Shown: positions 24,156 to 34,276, numbered from the stretch's first letter. The stretch: 64,000 nt of DNA from Terrimonas_A sp051954695 (GCA_051954695.1 JBQCHL010000002.1:1-64000); one strand, 5' to 3'. Program-made: numbers and translations. Notes: generated by a model from the sequence alone, not told the origin.

Positions 24156-24962
24156 ATGCACTATCGCCTTTACACACCCGATCCATCCCTCTCCGGCTTT
24201 ATCAAATGCTACTGGAGCCTTGAAGGAGAAGAGCTACCGGGCTCCCGGCAACGCATATTCCCTGATGGCTGCATTGAGCTGGTATTCCACTATGGGAACC
24301 TTTTTCAAAAATACTACCCGGATGGGGCCAATAATCTCCAGCCCCGCAGTTTTATTCATGGCCAACTCACCCGCTACATCGAAATTGGCGGCAATGGCAA
24401 AGTCGGCATGTTCAGCGTCCGGTTTCAGCCGCATGGATTAAGGCCCTTTACCAATATCAGCACTCGTGAGATCAATGACAGCAATATCCAGGTAGCCGAT
24501 ATCTGGGGCGCTGCCGGCCGCGAGTTGGAAAATCGTATGCTGGAAGCTGCCGATAATGAACAAAGAGTACAGATCATAGAGCAATTCTTATTGCGTCAAT
24601 TACAACCAACTGCCGTAAATGCATTAGTCAACCGCGGTGTTGCTATGATCAACCAGGTGAATGGCGCTATTAATATCGAAGAGCTCTCTACCCAGCTCAA
24701 TATCGGACGCCGGCATTTCGAGCGTCAGTTCATTGCTGCTGTTGGTCTTAACCCCAAACAATATGCACGGATCAGCCGGTTTCAACATGTACTGTCACTG
24801 GCTGAACAGAAACGTTACAACACACTCACCGATCTGGCTTACAGCAGCGGCTTTTACGACCAGGCGCATTTTATTAAAGACTTCCGCGAATTTTCCGGCT
24901 TGAGCCCAAAGCAATACTTCGCAGAACATCTGCCGCTGGTTAAATTTTTCAGCCTTGATTAG
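24156..24962 (+). CDS. AraC-family transcriptional regulator with DUF6597-type N-domain
   Basis: The start is set at ATG 24156 (MHYRLYTPDPSLSGFIKCYW), the family's usual N-terminus; an upstream start would add 39 unrelated residues. Residues 1-150 form the N-terminal sensor-like domain (IFPDGCIELVFHYG, FSVRFQPHGLRPF). Residues 165-268 are the two AraC helix-turn-helix motifs (INIEELSTQLNIGRRHFERQ, then LTDLAYSSGFYDQAHFIKDF). It probably activates the DUF6265 gene 67 bp downstream or unlinked targets. Confidence 0.88.
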   Translation: MHYRLYTPDPSLSGFIKCYWSLEGEELPGSRQRIFPDGCIELVFHYGNLFQKYYPDGANNLQPRSFIHGQLTRYIEIGGNGKVGMFSVRFQPHGLRPFTNISTREINDSNIQVADIWGAAGRELENRMLEAADNEQRVQIIEQFLLRQLQPTAVNALVNRGVAMINQVNGAINIEELSTQLNIGRRHFERQFIAAVGLNPKQYARISRFQHVLSLAEQKRYNTLTDLAYSSGFYDQAHFIKDFREFSGLSPKQYFAEHLPLVKFFSLD

Positions 24963-25029
24963 AAGTCGCTTTTTTACAATTTAAAAAAAGGAATATTAGC
25001 CAGCTTTGCCGTCACCATAAATCAATTAC

Positions 25030-25497
25030 ATGAAATCTTATTTAACGGCTGTTTTTATCCTTCTTATTTCCAATAATTTATTTGCCCAGAACGCGCCTTC
25101 TCTTTCGAGTGCAAAATGGCTTCTGGGAAAATGGAGCAACCAGACCCAACGCGGAAAGATGGTGGAAGAATGGTCCCCGGTAAATGATTCCACTTATGGA
25201 GGCAGAAGCTATATGATCACAGCTACCGATTCTGTCCCGTTGGAATCAATTGCCCTGAAAAAAGAAGGGAATGATATTTTTTATATTCCTATCGTAAAAG
25301 GTCAGAATAATGATCAACCTGTAAAATTTAAATTGACCTCTTCAACAGCCAATCAACTGGTATTTGAAAATCCCGCACATGATTTCCCGCAAAAGATCAG
25401 CTACACCCTTGAAACACAAGATTCATTAATAGCGGAAATATCGGGGATTGTAAATGGCCAACAGCGAGCACGGAAATTTCCTATGAAAAAAATGTAA
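25030..25497 (+). CDS. Secreted DUF6265 family protein
   Basis: A 155-aa protein with a signal peptide (MKSYLTAVFILLISNNLFAQ) and the DUF6265 core: WLLGKWSNQT, MVEEWSPVNDSTYGG, FENPAHDFPQKISYTLE. The fold is a small beta-barrel of unknown ligand. It is expected in the periplasm or outside the cell. It follows the AraC regulator on the same strand and has a clear terminator after it (25524). Confidence 0.8.
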   Translation: MKSYLTAVFILLISNNLFAQNAPSLSSAKWLLGKWSNQTQRGKMVEEWSPVNDSTYGGRSYMITATDSVPLESIALKKEGNDIFYIPIVKGQNNDQPVKFKLTSSTANQLVFENPAHDFPQKISYTLETQDSLIAEISGIVNGQQRARKFPMKKM

Positions 25498-25523
25498 AAT
25501 AAGTATACCCGAATCCGGATCAG

Positions 25524-25562
25524 GCGCAATGTTCACGAAAAGAATGGACATTGCGCTTTTTG
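25524..25562 (+). terminator. Rho-independent terminator
   Basis: Perfect 9-bp stem GCGCAATGT (25524-25532) and ACATTGCGC (25548-25556), then TTTTTG. It separates the DUF6265 gene from the exopolysaccharide pair. Confidence 0.8.
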
Positions 25563-25644
25563 TATATTTACGCTCTTTAATTGGATATAACCGTTTTATG
25601 GTCTATATTTAAGCACCGTATTTTATACACCAATCGCTGATTCC

Positions 25645-26976
25645 ATGCGCCGTAGTGTGCTTATTTTTTTAAGTATCTTCCTTATTCTCGCTTTTTCCAT
25701 CCTTCTTTTTTTCATATATGTTCGTCGCGACAGGACAGCTACGTCCATGCAGACCAAAAAAGTTTTTATCCTGAAACAGGATAAGCACTACACACTTTAC
25801 CGCGATGGCCAACCTTTTTCGATCAAGGGCGCAGCCGGCATTTCTCATCTGAGTCAGCTTCAGCAAGCAGGAGGGAACACGTTGCGTACCTGGGACACGC
25901 TCAACATTGGGGCTATACTGAACGATGCTGCTGCTCACAATATTGCTGTCATCGCCGGCCTTGCCCTGCCTCACAGCACTACACAATCCTTTTATGAGGA
26001 TACTGCACAAGTGGCTGCACAGCTCCGGGCCTATCGTGAAGTGGTGCGCAAATACAAATCCCATCCGGCTCTTTTGATGTGGTGCCTGGGCAACGAAATA
26101 GATTTTCCTTATAAACCCCGGTTCAAGCGGTTTTATAAAACGTTTACTGATCTCGTAAAAATGATCCATGAAGAAGATCCGGACCATCCTGTTACTACGG
26201 CACTCGAAAGTTTCAGCCGGCGCTGCGTCTATAATATCAGACTAAAAATCCCGCAACTCGATTTTATATCCATTAATACATTTGGAAAACTATCATCTTT
26301 GCAGGATGACCTTGACAGGTTTTCCTGGTTCTGGAATGGCCCTTACCTGATCAGTGAATGGGGCATTAATGGCCCCTGGGAAGCAGAAAAAACGGCCTGG
26401 GGCTCGCCGATTGAAAATACATCGGGCAAAAAAGCTGAACACTATGCTGAACGGTATAAATACATACCGGTCAATGACCCAAGGTTTCTTGGGGCCTGTG
26501 TCTTTTTTTGGGGGCAGAAGCAGGAGGGAACTCCTACCTGGTTCAGTCTCTTTTCCGGCGACAGTGCTGCTTCGGAAAGTGTAAATACGATAACACAGAT
26601 ATGGACCGGTAAACGACCACCAACCCACGCGCCAAGAGTAAAATATATGCTGTTGGAAGGAAAAGGCGCAAGGGATAATATACTTCTTAATCCAGATAGT
26701 ATGTACCATGCAGAATTATTGATGGAAGAGCCGCCAGGGGATTCAATCCGGGTGCGTTGGGAAATCCTGGAAGAAGACTGGTTCCGGAAAAGTATAATTG
26801 AGCCGAGTATTAAAAAAACCAGGAATTACAATAATTTGCTTTTACCCGGAAAAGGATTGACCGTTTCCTTCCGCACACCACCTGCTGAAGGGCCGTATCG
26901 TTTATTTGTAACAGTGTTCGACAAAAAAGGGTATTTCTCCACCGCCAATACACCTTTTTATGTAACTGGAAAATGA
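25645..26976 (+). CDS. Membrane-anchored glycoside hydrolase (GH5/GH2-like TIM barrel)
   Basis: A 443-aa protein with an N-terminal anchor (VLIFLSIFLILAFSILLFFI), a TIM barrel (FSIKGAAGISHLSQLQQAGG, NTLRTWD), the acid/base Glu in MWCLGNEIDF near residue 151, and the nucleophile Glu in LISEWGINGPWE near 237. A C-terminal beta domain of about 120 residues follows. Both catalytic residues are in place. Its stop overlaps the start of the GT2 fusion gene by ATGA, so the two are translationally coupled. It probably trims or releases the polysaccharide made by that synthase. The substrate is unknown. Confidence 0.85.
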   Translation: MRRSVLIFLSIFLILAFSILLFFIYVRRDRTATSMQTKKVFILKQDKHYTLYRDGQPFSIKGAAGISHLSQLQQAGGNTLRTWDTLNIGAILNDAAAHNIAVIAGLALPHSTTQSFYEDTAQVAAQLRAYREVVRKYKSHPALLMWCLGNEIDFPYKPRFKRFYKTFTDLVKMIHEEDPDHPVTTALESFSRRCVYNIRLKIPQLDFISINTFGKLSSLQDDLDRFSWFWNGPYLISEWGINGPWEAEKTAWGSPIENTSGKKAEHYAERYKYIPVNDPRFLGACVFFWGQKQEGTPTWFSLFSGDSAASESVNTITQIWTGKRPPTHAPRVKYMLLEGKGARDNILLNPDSMYHAELLMEEPPGDSIRVRWEILEEDWFRKSIIEPSIKKTRNYNNLLLPGKGLTVSFRTPPAEGPYRLFVTVFDKKGYFSTANTPFYVTGK

Positions 26977-29900
26977 AGAAACCCTTTAACACCGTATCGG
27001 CACCCTCTCGAAAGGAATTGATAACCCTGCGCCTGATGATCTTCATAGGTATTGGCAGCATGGCGTATTTACTATATTGCCTGTTCAACAGGGCACAGAT
27101 CAGCTTTGCACTGTTTTACTGGGTCCTGATGTTTGCGATCACTTTTAGCTGCCTTCGCTTACTTCATGAGTGGTATCATTATTTTTCCATTTCTATTCCG
27201 CGTGTTCCGGAACAAAAGCAACAGGCATTTACGGTTGATATATTTACTACATTCTGCCCCGGTGAACCGTATGAAATGATCGTGGAAACATTGACGGCTT
27301 TACAGAAGATCCATTATCCCCATACAACCTATCTCTGTGATGAAGCCAATGATCCCTATCTTAAAAAGGTTTGCCAGCAATTAGGTATCCGCCATATAAC
27401 CCGCGATAACCGGAAAGATGCTAAGGCCGGCAATATCAACAATGCATTGCAATATGCTACCGGCGATCTGTGTGTGATACTGGACCCTGACCATGTTCCC
27501 CAGCCGGAATTCCTTGACCCGATCGTACCGCATTTCAATAACCCGGAGATCGGTTTTGTGCAAATTGTGCAGGCATACAGCAACCTGGATGATACCCTTA
27601 TCGCTAAAGGTGCAGCACAGCAAACTTTCCAGTTCTATGGTCCCATTATGATGACGATGAACAGCTATGGGACTGTGCTTGCTATTGGTGCAAACTGTAC
27701 GTTCCGTCGCGCTGCGCTGGACTCTATTGGTGGACATGCAGCTGGCCTTGCAGAAGATATGCATACCGCCATGCAATTGCATGCAAAGGGATGGAAATCT
27801 GTGTATGTGCCTGCGGTGCTGGCAAGAGGATTGGTGCCTTCCACCCTGTCTGCTTATTATGCACAGCAGTTAAAATGGTCCCGGGGAACTTTTGAATTGC
27901 TTTTTACAACTTATCCACGACTATTCCTGAAATTCAACTGGAGACAGAAATTACATTATGGCACTATCCCGCTTTATTATTTATCCGGTCTTATTTCCCT
28001 GATCAATTTTATCATTCCTATACTTTCCCTTTGCACAGGATTGATCCCTTTCCGGGTTGACATGGTAGATTTTTTATTGCTCGGCATGCCTATGATCGCC
28101 TCTTCCATATTGATAAGGCAGTATGTGCAACGATGGGTGATGGAAGAAAAAGAAAGAGGATTTCATGTTGTAGGCGGCTTATTGCAGATCGGCACCTGGT
28201 GGATTTATATGACAGGACTGGTGTATACTATATTCCGGAAGAAGGTTCCCTATATTCCTACACCGAAAGATAATAAAACACCGGATCACTGGTCGCTGAA
28301 CCTTCCCAATACCATCATGGTCATTGTTACACTGGCGGCGATCATATATGGACTCAACTATGATTGGAACCCTTACGCGTGGATAATGGCCGGCATAGCT
28401 GCCATCAACTGCCTGATCCTTTCCTTTGTTATCCTGATCAGCCAGCAAACAGGCGCGCCACGCTTACGCGATAAATATGAATGGATAAGAAAAGCACTTG
28501 TATTCCCTTTGTCGCTGAAAAGAAAATTCTGGTTATTACGTCATACGCATATTTATAGCGGCTTCCGGAAACTCGGATTGCCATTGCTGATACTGACTGT
28601 TTCTTTAGCCTGGTATTTTTTAAAAGTTGATGCGAAAGCACCTTCTTCCAAAAAGCCGGTGTCAAGAGCTGAACCAGCCGCGTTCTATACCGGCATTTAT
28701 CAGCCGGGAAAAACGGAGGGACTTGTCTCCATGCAGGAAGTGCAGCAATATCAGCAACAATATAAAAGCGACTTCAATATTCTTTCTCTCTATATTCCCT
28801 GGGGGAATGCGCCGCAGAATTTTTTGAACGACTCGCTGATGAAGGCCATTTATGAAAACGGATCAATACCGATGATCACCTGGGAGCCGTGGGCAAGTCA
28901 TTTCCCCGCAGCTGTTCACAACAGTGAACTGCAAAACGAGCAGAAGGTATTTGCACATATCAGCGCCGGTTTTTTTGATTCATACCTGGAGAAATTCGCC
29001 TTGCAGGTAAAATCAATGGATAAACCTGTGTTTATCCGGTTTGCCCATGAAGCAGATAATCCTGATTATCCCTGGTCGCCAAAAGGCAACAATACGCCCG
29101 AAGAGTTTAAGACAGCGTGGAAATATGTATACACTTTCTTTCTTCGCCGGGGAGTTGCCAATGCTATCTGGGTATGGAATCCATGGAAGGCTGAGCAGGT
29201 AGAAAATTATTTCCCCGGTAAGGAATATGTTGACTGGCTAAGCGTGACCAATCTTAATTATGGTCCTCAACTGGGAGAAGGCGCATTTTTTTCTTTTAAA
29301 GACCTGTACATGCCTTTCCATCGCCAACCTGCTTTTCAATCAGGGCTGCCGGTCATGATTGGTGAAATGGGTTCGCTTGCAATAGCAGGAAAACAGGAAG
29401 AGTGGTTTAATACAGCGTTCCGGAATATCAATACCGATTTCCGCGAGATACAGGCGATGATATTTTTCAATACAGCACACGATAATCATATTCTAAGGGC
29501 TATTCCTGGCAATATGCTTGATTGGAAAATGCAATATCCGGACAGCATCTTTTCTTTATTAAAGAAATACCCAAGGATAGATAGTAGCCGGCTAATGCCT
29601 TCTTATGCCAAAACAGACCTTTCACTAAAGCAAGACCCGATAGCTGTATCATCACAGAGAATGCCCGAAAGCATCCGCGGCATCAATTATCATAAAGGAG
29701 AAAACTGGTATCGGAATTTCCACGAGCTCACACGGCATGAGATATCAAAGGACTTCAGGGAAATGAAAAAGCTGGGGATCAATACTATCCGGCGGTTTGG
29801 CCCGGGAGTATATGATCGTAACATACTGGCTGTAGCAAAAGAGCTGGATATGCAGATCGATTATGCATTCTGGCTGCCTTCTGTAAAAGATATGAATGAA

Positions 29901-30803
29901 GATCAGCAGGAGCTGGTCCGCGCAGAATATACCATTCTCAAAAGAGTGAAAGAATTACGGAATGAACCCCGCATTATCGCCTGGTCAATCGGCAATACCA
30001 TCCTGGAACAATTAGCACAACGTTATGATAAGCCTGCTTTACTTTACCAGCAGGGCCTTTATCTGAACTGGCTGAATCAATTGCTCAATAAGATTAAAGC
30101 GATAGATAATACCAGGCCGGTAACCATTGATGTAAAGCTGGCCAAACATTTACCTGCCAATCTAAGCATGCTGCATCAGCAATTACCACTGATCGATGCT
30201 TTTGGCTTGATAGTAGAAAATGATTCAACAGGAATATCTCAACTAAAGGACATTGATGTACCTTATTTTATCAGCCAGGTATCAGCCGATCATTATATAC
30301 AAACAAATGATGTGGGTAAGCGGCCTGTGTTTATTACTGATTGGCAGGATCAGCAAACAAGAGATTATGTTACGTTTGATGGTCTTATTGATCATTGGGG
30401 CCGGTACAAACCTGCTTATCATGTATTAAAAAACAGTTGGGCCACGCCATCCGATCCGCAGGATCTGCCGGAAATCAAAATTCTTCGCCCGGCAAAAACC
30501 ACATTTAGGGGTACTAATCTTACTTATCATGTGTTGGTTCGGGACAAAAACATATGGCGCTTTCCCCTGGCAGCAGAGGAGACCTTAAAGTTTGAATGGC
30601 ATTTGGTGAAAACAGATGAAGAGGGTAATGCTATTTACCTGAAGCATCTTGGTTCAGGACCCAATATCGAATTGCAGATACCCGAGCGGCCAGAGTATTA
30701 TCGCTTGTATCTTCAGGTAGTGAAAGACAATAGTGTGAATGGAGTGCAATCAACACTAAATACTCCACTACAACCGGAACCGTTAAGTGATTTAAGGAGA
30801 TGA
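26973..30803 (+). CDS. GT2 polysaccharide synthase fused to GH26-like and inactive GH-like domains
   Basis: A 1276-aa multidomain protein. Residues 18-70: two membrane helices. 85-330: cellulose-synthase-like GT2 with CDEAND (Asp about 122), ILDPDHVP (about 171), GLAEDMHT (about 262) and QQLKWSRG (about 297, a Q..xW motif with Lys for Arg). 330-560: several membrane helices. 570-850: GH26-like barrel with FIRFAHEADNPDYPW (Glu about 693) and MIGEMGS (Glu about 797). 885-1165: second barrel (GINYHKGENWYRN, IRRFGPGVYDRN) homologous to the upstream hydrolase but with WSIGNTILEQ in place of the acid/base G-N-E, so probably inactive. A C-terminal beta domain ends the protein. I infer synthesis, export and editing of an exopolysaccharide by one polypeptide. 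Confidence 0.85.
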   Translation: MKKPFNTVSAPSRKELITLRLMIFIGIGSMAYLLYCLFNRAQISFALFYWVLMFAITFSCLRLLHEWYHYFSISIPRVPEQKQQAFTVDIFTTFCPGEPYEMIVETLTALQKIHYPHTTYLCDEANDPYLKKVCQQLGIRHITRDNRKDAKAGNINNALQYATGDLCVILDPDHVPQPEFLDPIVPHFNNPEIGFVQIVQAYSNLDDTLIAKGAAQQTFQFYGPIMMTMNSYGTVLAIGANCTFRRAALDSIGGHAAGLAEDMHTAMQLHAKGWKSVYVPAVLARGLVPSTLSAYYAQQLKWSRGTFELLFTTYPRLFLKFNWRQKLHYGTIPLYYLSGLISLINFIIPILSLCTGLIPFRVDMVDFLLLGMPMIASSILIRQYVQRWVMEEKERGFHVVGGLLQIGTWWIYMTGLVYTIFRKKVPYIPTPKDNKTPDHWSLNLPNTIMVIVTLAAIIYGLNYDWNPYAWIMAGIAAINCLILSFVILISQQTGAPRLRDKYEWIRKALVFPLSLKRKFWLLRHTHIYSGFRKLGLPLLILTVSLAWYFLKVDAKAPSSKKPVSRAEPAAFYTGIYQPGKTEGLVSMQEVQQYQQQYKSDFNILSLYIPWGNAPQNFLNDSLMKAIYENGSIPMITWEPWASHFPAAVHNSELQNEQKVFAHISAGFFDSYLEKFALQVKSMDKPVFIRFAHEADNPDYPWSPKGNNTPEEFKTAWKYVYTFFLRRGVANAIWVWNPWKAEQVENYFPGKEYVDWLSVTNLNYGPQLGEGAFFSFKDLYMPFHRQPAFQSGLPVMIGEMGSLAIAGKQEEWFNTAFRNINTDFREIQAMIFFNTAHDNHILRAIPGNMLDWKMQYPDSIFSLLKKYPRIDSSRLMPSYAKTDLSLKQDPIAVSSQRMPESIRGINYHKGENWYRNFHELTRHEISKDFREMKKLGINTIRRFGPGVYDRNILAVAKELDMQIDYAFWLPSVKDMNEDQQELVRAEYTILKRVKELRNEPRIIAWSIGNTILEQLAQRYDKPALLYQQGLYLNWLNQLLNKIKAIDNTRPVTIDVKLAKHLPANLSMLHQQLPLIDAFGLIVENDSTGISQLKDIDVPYFISQVSADHYIQTNDVGKRPVFITDWQDQQTRDYVTFDGLIDHWGRYKPAYHVLKNSWATPSDPQDLPEIKILRPAKTTFRGTNLTYHVLVRDKNIWRFPLAAEETLKFEWHLVKTDEEGNAIYLKHLGSGPNIELQIPERPEYYRLYLQVVKDNSVNGVQSTLNTPLQPEPLSDLRR

Positions 30804-30805
30804 TA

Positions 30806-31705
30806 TCAATGCCGTGAATAATAATCCCAGGCCAGTTTCGCGATCCTGGCGATGGCTTTATTGCATTTTTCCGGATTCTCCTGTGCTTCTGAAATAAAAA
30901 CCACTATTGCAAGGTGTTTGCCACTGGGCAAGGTAATAATACCAGCATCATTATATGAGCCATATCCGGTGCCTGTGCGATGCGCCACAACTGTATTTTT
31001 CGGAAGAAGTCCTTTTATTCTGTCAGCACCTACAACTGTTTCGGTCATCTTATCCCAGAGAAAATCATGATTCTTTTTAGAAAGATAATCGCCTGTATAA
31101 GCAATTGTCAACAGTCTCCTCATTTCACCAGGTGTGCTCCAGTTATCAAATCTTCGTAGCGAATCAATACTTATCTCCTTTTCAGTATTGGTAATTGCCA
31201 TATCCTGTATGTCCAGGTCGTTGAGATAGGGTTGTATATTGGCCGGGCCTTTGAGCAGATACAACAACTGATCGCAGGCGGTATTGCTGCTTTGCACCAG
31301 CATCAAAGTAAGCAATTGACCAATTGTGATCTTTCCTCCCGGAAAATTGGCGTCGGAATATGTTTCTTCTTCACCGGTAAAGATGGAGTCCCTGGGCAAC
31401 AACAGGTATCTTTCCATAAAAGTGCTGCCCTTGTCCAGTTCTTTCAACACAGCGATGGCGATCGGGAATTTATAGACGCTCATCATAGGGAACCGCTCCT
31501 CTCCGCGATAGTTTAATGAGTCGCCAGCTTCGATCAGGGAAACAGAAACACCTACCCGGGCATTGATGCCCTGGGCGATACGATTGATGCCGGCACGAAG
31601 AGAGTCCCGGTCTTTAAGAGAGAGTTGGGCAGAAAGAGGTATGCAATAAACCAGTATGGCAAACAGGAACAAAACAATGGTTTTATAGGTTGCCAGTCGA
31701 TGCAT
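30806..31705 (-). CDS. Class A beta-lactamase
   Basis: A 299-aa serine beta-lactamase that would hydrolyse beta-lactams in the periplasm. The start is ATG 31705 (a TTG three codons upstream is in frame), giving a signal peptide ending in IPLSAQ. Motifs: SVYK (nucleophile Ser about 76), SSN in place of S-D-N (about 139), NTEKE with the E166 equivalent near 175, and RTG in place of K-T-G (about 243) in HRTGTGYG. The region around NTEKEIS...NWST resembles the class A2 enzymes of Bacteroidota (PER/CfxA-like). It stands alone and ends three bases past the GT2 gene, convergent with it. Confidence 0.9.
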   Translation of the reverse strand: MHRLATYKTIVLFLFAILVYCIPLSAQLSLKDRDSLRAGINRIAQGINARVGVSVSLIEAGDSLNYRGEERFPMMSVYKFPIAIAVLKELDKGSTFMERYLLLPRDSIFTGEEETYSDANFPGGKITIGQLLTLMLVQSSNTACDQLLYLLKGPANIQPYLNDLDIQDMAITNTEKEISIDSLRRFDNWSTPGEMRRLLTIAYTGDYLSKKNHDFLWDKMTETVVGADRIKGLLPKNTVVAHRTGTGYGSYNDAGIITLPSGKHLAIVVFISEAQENPEKCNKAIARIAKLAWDYYSRH

Positions 31706-31791
31706 CAGGCGCAAGGTTTAGTTATATACAATTTAAGAACTATCGTAAACTTTTGCCGAACTTTTTGCCGGTATTAACGGATCAATAAAAT

Positions 31792-31818
31792 AAAAGGGCT
31801 CCGTGAAGGAGCCCTTTT
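31792..31818 (-). terminator. Terminator downstream of the S9 peptidase gene
   Basis: Perfect stem AAAAGGGCTCC (31792-31802) and GGAGCCCTTTT (31808-31818) around GTGAA. A/T runs on both sides allow termination in either direction. Confidence 0.8.
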
Positions 31819-31836
31819 ATAAAGCGATATTTCTGA

Positions 31837-34167
31837 TTATCTCCGTGGAGATGGTGCAGGAGCTCTTAAATCAAATTCTTTTGGGGGCTCAATACCGCGA
31901 AGATTTCTTACAAAATAATCCCAGCGGCGGCGCATCATGTAATAAGAATACTGACCAAATCCATGTGCACTGTTGGGGAAGATCACCAGGTCATAATCCT
32001 TATTAGCTTTTTCCAATGCTTCCACTACCAGCAAAGTATTATAGGGGGGCACGTTATTGTCCATCATGCCGTGCGCCAGCATCAATTTGCCTTTCAGGTT
32101 TTGCGCATAGTTTTGATTGGCCTGTGCGCCGTAGTTGGAATTTTCAACCAGGCCATTATAACGCTCGCCCCAATCATCTTCGTAGTTGCGGTTGTCATGG
32201 TTACCTGATTCGGCAATACCTACTTTAAAGAAATCGGGATAGCGGAACATGGCAGCAGCCGTAGCAAAGCCTCCACCGGAATGCCCCCAGATACCGACAC
32301 GTGTAGTGTCCATCGGGTATTGCTGCGAAAGCTGACGGATAGCTGTTATCTGGTCAGGCAAAGTGTTCTCTGCCATATTTCCATAGCTCATATCGTGATA
32401 GCTCTTGGAGCGGTCAGGGTTGCTGGTGCCTTCGATCAGCACTACAATGAATCCAAGTTCAGCAAGAGCCTGGTGATCGCCACGGGAAGCGCTAAAAGAC
32501 CAACTGCCTACACTGCCGCCTTGCGGACCAGGATAGATATAATCCACTACAGGATATTTTTTGCCGGATTCCATTTTAGTGGGGGTGAACACCAGTCCGT
32601 AGATATCCGTAACACCATCATGTGCTTTCAATTTCACCTGGGCAGGAGCTTTCCAGCCGGTAGCCTGTAATTTGGATACATCGGTTCTTTCCAGTTCAAG
32701 AAGCTGTTTGCCGTTCGCATCCCTTAATACTACTACTGAGGGAACATCGGGTTGTGAATAGGTATCGATAAAATATTTTTCGGAAGGAGAGTAGCTTACA
32801 GCATGGTTGCCTGTTTCTGGGGTTAACGATACAAGGTTCTTTCCATCAAACCCGATCTCGTATATATGAGCAAAATAAGGATTGCCGGGTTCCTTTCCGA
32901 GCCCGATGAACCGGATCTTTCTTTTCTTTTCATCAACATCGAGCATGCGTGTTACTACGAAATCACCTTTGGTGATCTGGTTTTTCAGTTGACCTGTTTT
33001 TGCATCATAGAGATATAAATGTCCCCAGTTGTCCCGTTCAGAATACCAGATGAATTCATTGGATGCAGCCAGGTAACGCCAGTTGATGGCTCCCTGTCCT
33101 GATTCATACTGCGTAGCCACTCGTTCTTCAAACACTTCCCTTACTGCTCCGGTAGCTGCATCGGCGATCCGCATTTTTTCGATCTTATGATCGCGGGAAG
33201 TAGATAAGAAAGCAAGCTCAGAGCCATCGGCTTTCCAGTCTACGTCGTCGAATGTGCCGCTGCTGGAGATATCATCGCTTAGTGAAGCGCGGTGCGGATC
33301 AGGTTCAACCTGTAAGCGGATCACTTTAGGCTGGTCCACATCAATGATCACTCGATGGATCATGATAATGTCTTTGTCTCCGGGCAATGGATATTTCCAT
33401 GCGCGAAGGGTAGGCTTGCCGACGTTGGTTGTTACGAGGTACATATCACCCACTTTCCGCTGGTCCTGCTGAAAAGTGGCGATCTTTTTTGAATCGGGCG
33501 ACCAGCGGAGGATGGCCCTGTCGCTGGTGCTCCAGCCGGCATTATCGGTAGCATAACCAAAATCTTTAATGCCATCAGTAGTGAGTTGTGTTTCCTGCCG
33601 GGTTTCGAGGTTGCGTACCCATAAATTATAGTCTTTGATGAAAGCGGCTTTTTTTCCATCAGGAGAAACCACTTCAGTGAAGCCACCTCTTCTTCCCATA
33701 GTTGCAGGTGAAGCAGGCTCAGCAGGTGCAGCAGATGCATCCGCTGTTACTTCAGCGCTTTTCAGATCGTATTTCCATTTCCTGGAATCAGCAGAAAAGG
33801 AAATGCTTTTTCCATCAGGAGAGAAACTGAAAAACTGGAAGGGCAATTTGTATGCATCATAATTGCGGCTGGTTGCTTTTGATAAAGCAGCAGCGAGTTT
33901 GGCCTGATCAAATGCAGGTGTTTTGCTTTTTTTAGAAGGATCAACGAGGAAGAACTCTGTTCCTTTTTCCGTGTTGACGGAGTACCAGAATTTATCTCCT
34001 TCTATCCAGTTGGCGCGCACGCCGGTGCGGTATAACAGGGATTCTGTGTTGAAGCTAAGAAAGCTGGCCGCGTGCTCATAATCCTTGCGGCTTAAGGAGT
34101 CGGGTGATTGTGCATTAACAATCAGCGTAGCTGCCAGGGCAGCTAAAGTGAATAGTTGTTTAGGCAT
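31837..34167 (-). CDS. S9 family peptidase, DPP IV-like
   Basis: A 776-aa secreted serine peptidase. It has a signal peptide (FTLAALAATLIVNAQ), an N-terminal beta-propeller of DPP IV type (residues about 90-500) and a C-terminal alpha/beta-hydrolase domain. The triad is Ser in GIWGHSGGG (about 630), Asp in AHGMMDNNV (about 706) and His in FPNSAHGFG (about 738). A VDYIYPGPQGGSVG segment forms the oxyanion region. DPP IV-like enzymes remove dipeptides from N-termini, often after Pro or Ala; the exact preference here is not visible. A low-complexity Ala/Pro run lies near residue 150. It is divergent from the alpha-amylase. Confidence 0.93.
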   Translation of the reverse strand: MPKQLFTLAALAATLIVNAQSPDSLSRKDYEHAASFLSFNTESLLYRTGVRANWIEGDKFWYSVNTEKGTEFFLVDPSKKSKTPAFDQAKLAAALSKATSRNYDAYKLPFQFFSFSPDGKSISFSADSRKWKYDLKSAEVTADASAAPAEPASPATMGRRGGFTEVVSPDGKKAAFIKDYNLWVRNLETRQETQLTTDGIKDFGYATDNAGWSTSDRAILRWSPDSKKIATFQQDQRKVGDMYLVTTNVGKPTLRAWKYPLPGDKDIIMIHRVIIDVDQPKVIRLQVEPDPHRASLSDDISSSGTFDDVDWKADGSELAFLSTSRDHKIEKMRIADAATGAVREVFEERVATQYESGQGAINWRYLAASNEFIWYSERDNWGHLYLYDAKTGQLKNQITKGDFVVTRMLDVDEKKRKIRFIGLGKEPGNPYFAHIYEIGFDGKNLVSLTPETGNHAVSYSPSEKYFIDTYSQPDVPSVVVLRDANGKQLLELERTDVSKLQATGWKAPAQVKLKAHDGVTDIYGLVFTPTKMESGKKYPVVDYIYPGPQGGSVGSWSFSASRGDHQALAELGFIVVLIEGTSNPDRSKSYHDMSYGNMAENTLPDQITAIRQLSQQYPMDTTRVGIWGHSGGGFATAAAMFRYPDFFKVGIAESGNHDNRNYEDDWGERYNGLVENSNYGAQANQNYAQNLKGKLMLAHGMMDNNVPPYNTLLVVEALEKANKDYDLVIFPNSAHGFGQYSYYMMRRRWDYFVRNLRGIEPPKEFDLRAPAPSPRR

Positions 34168-34276
34168 AAAATTTTATCAGAGCTGGTGAGAAGATGGTGC
34201 AATATAAATCAATTAGAATGGTTTCCCAGAGAGGTCAAAAGAAGATTTCACACCAATTATTGACCGCAATGGAATA

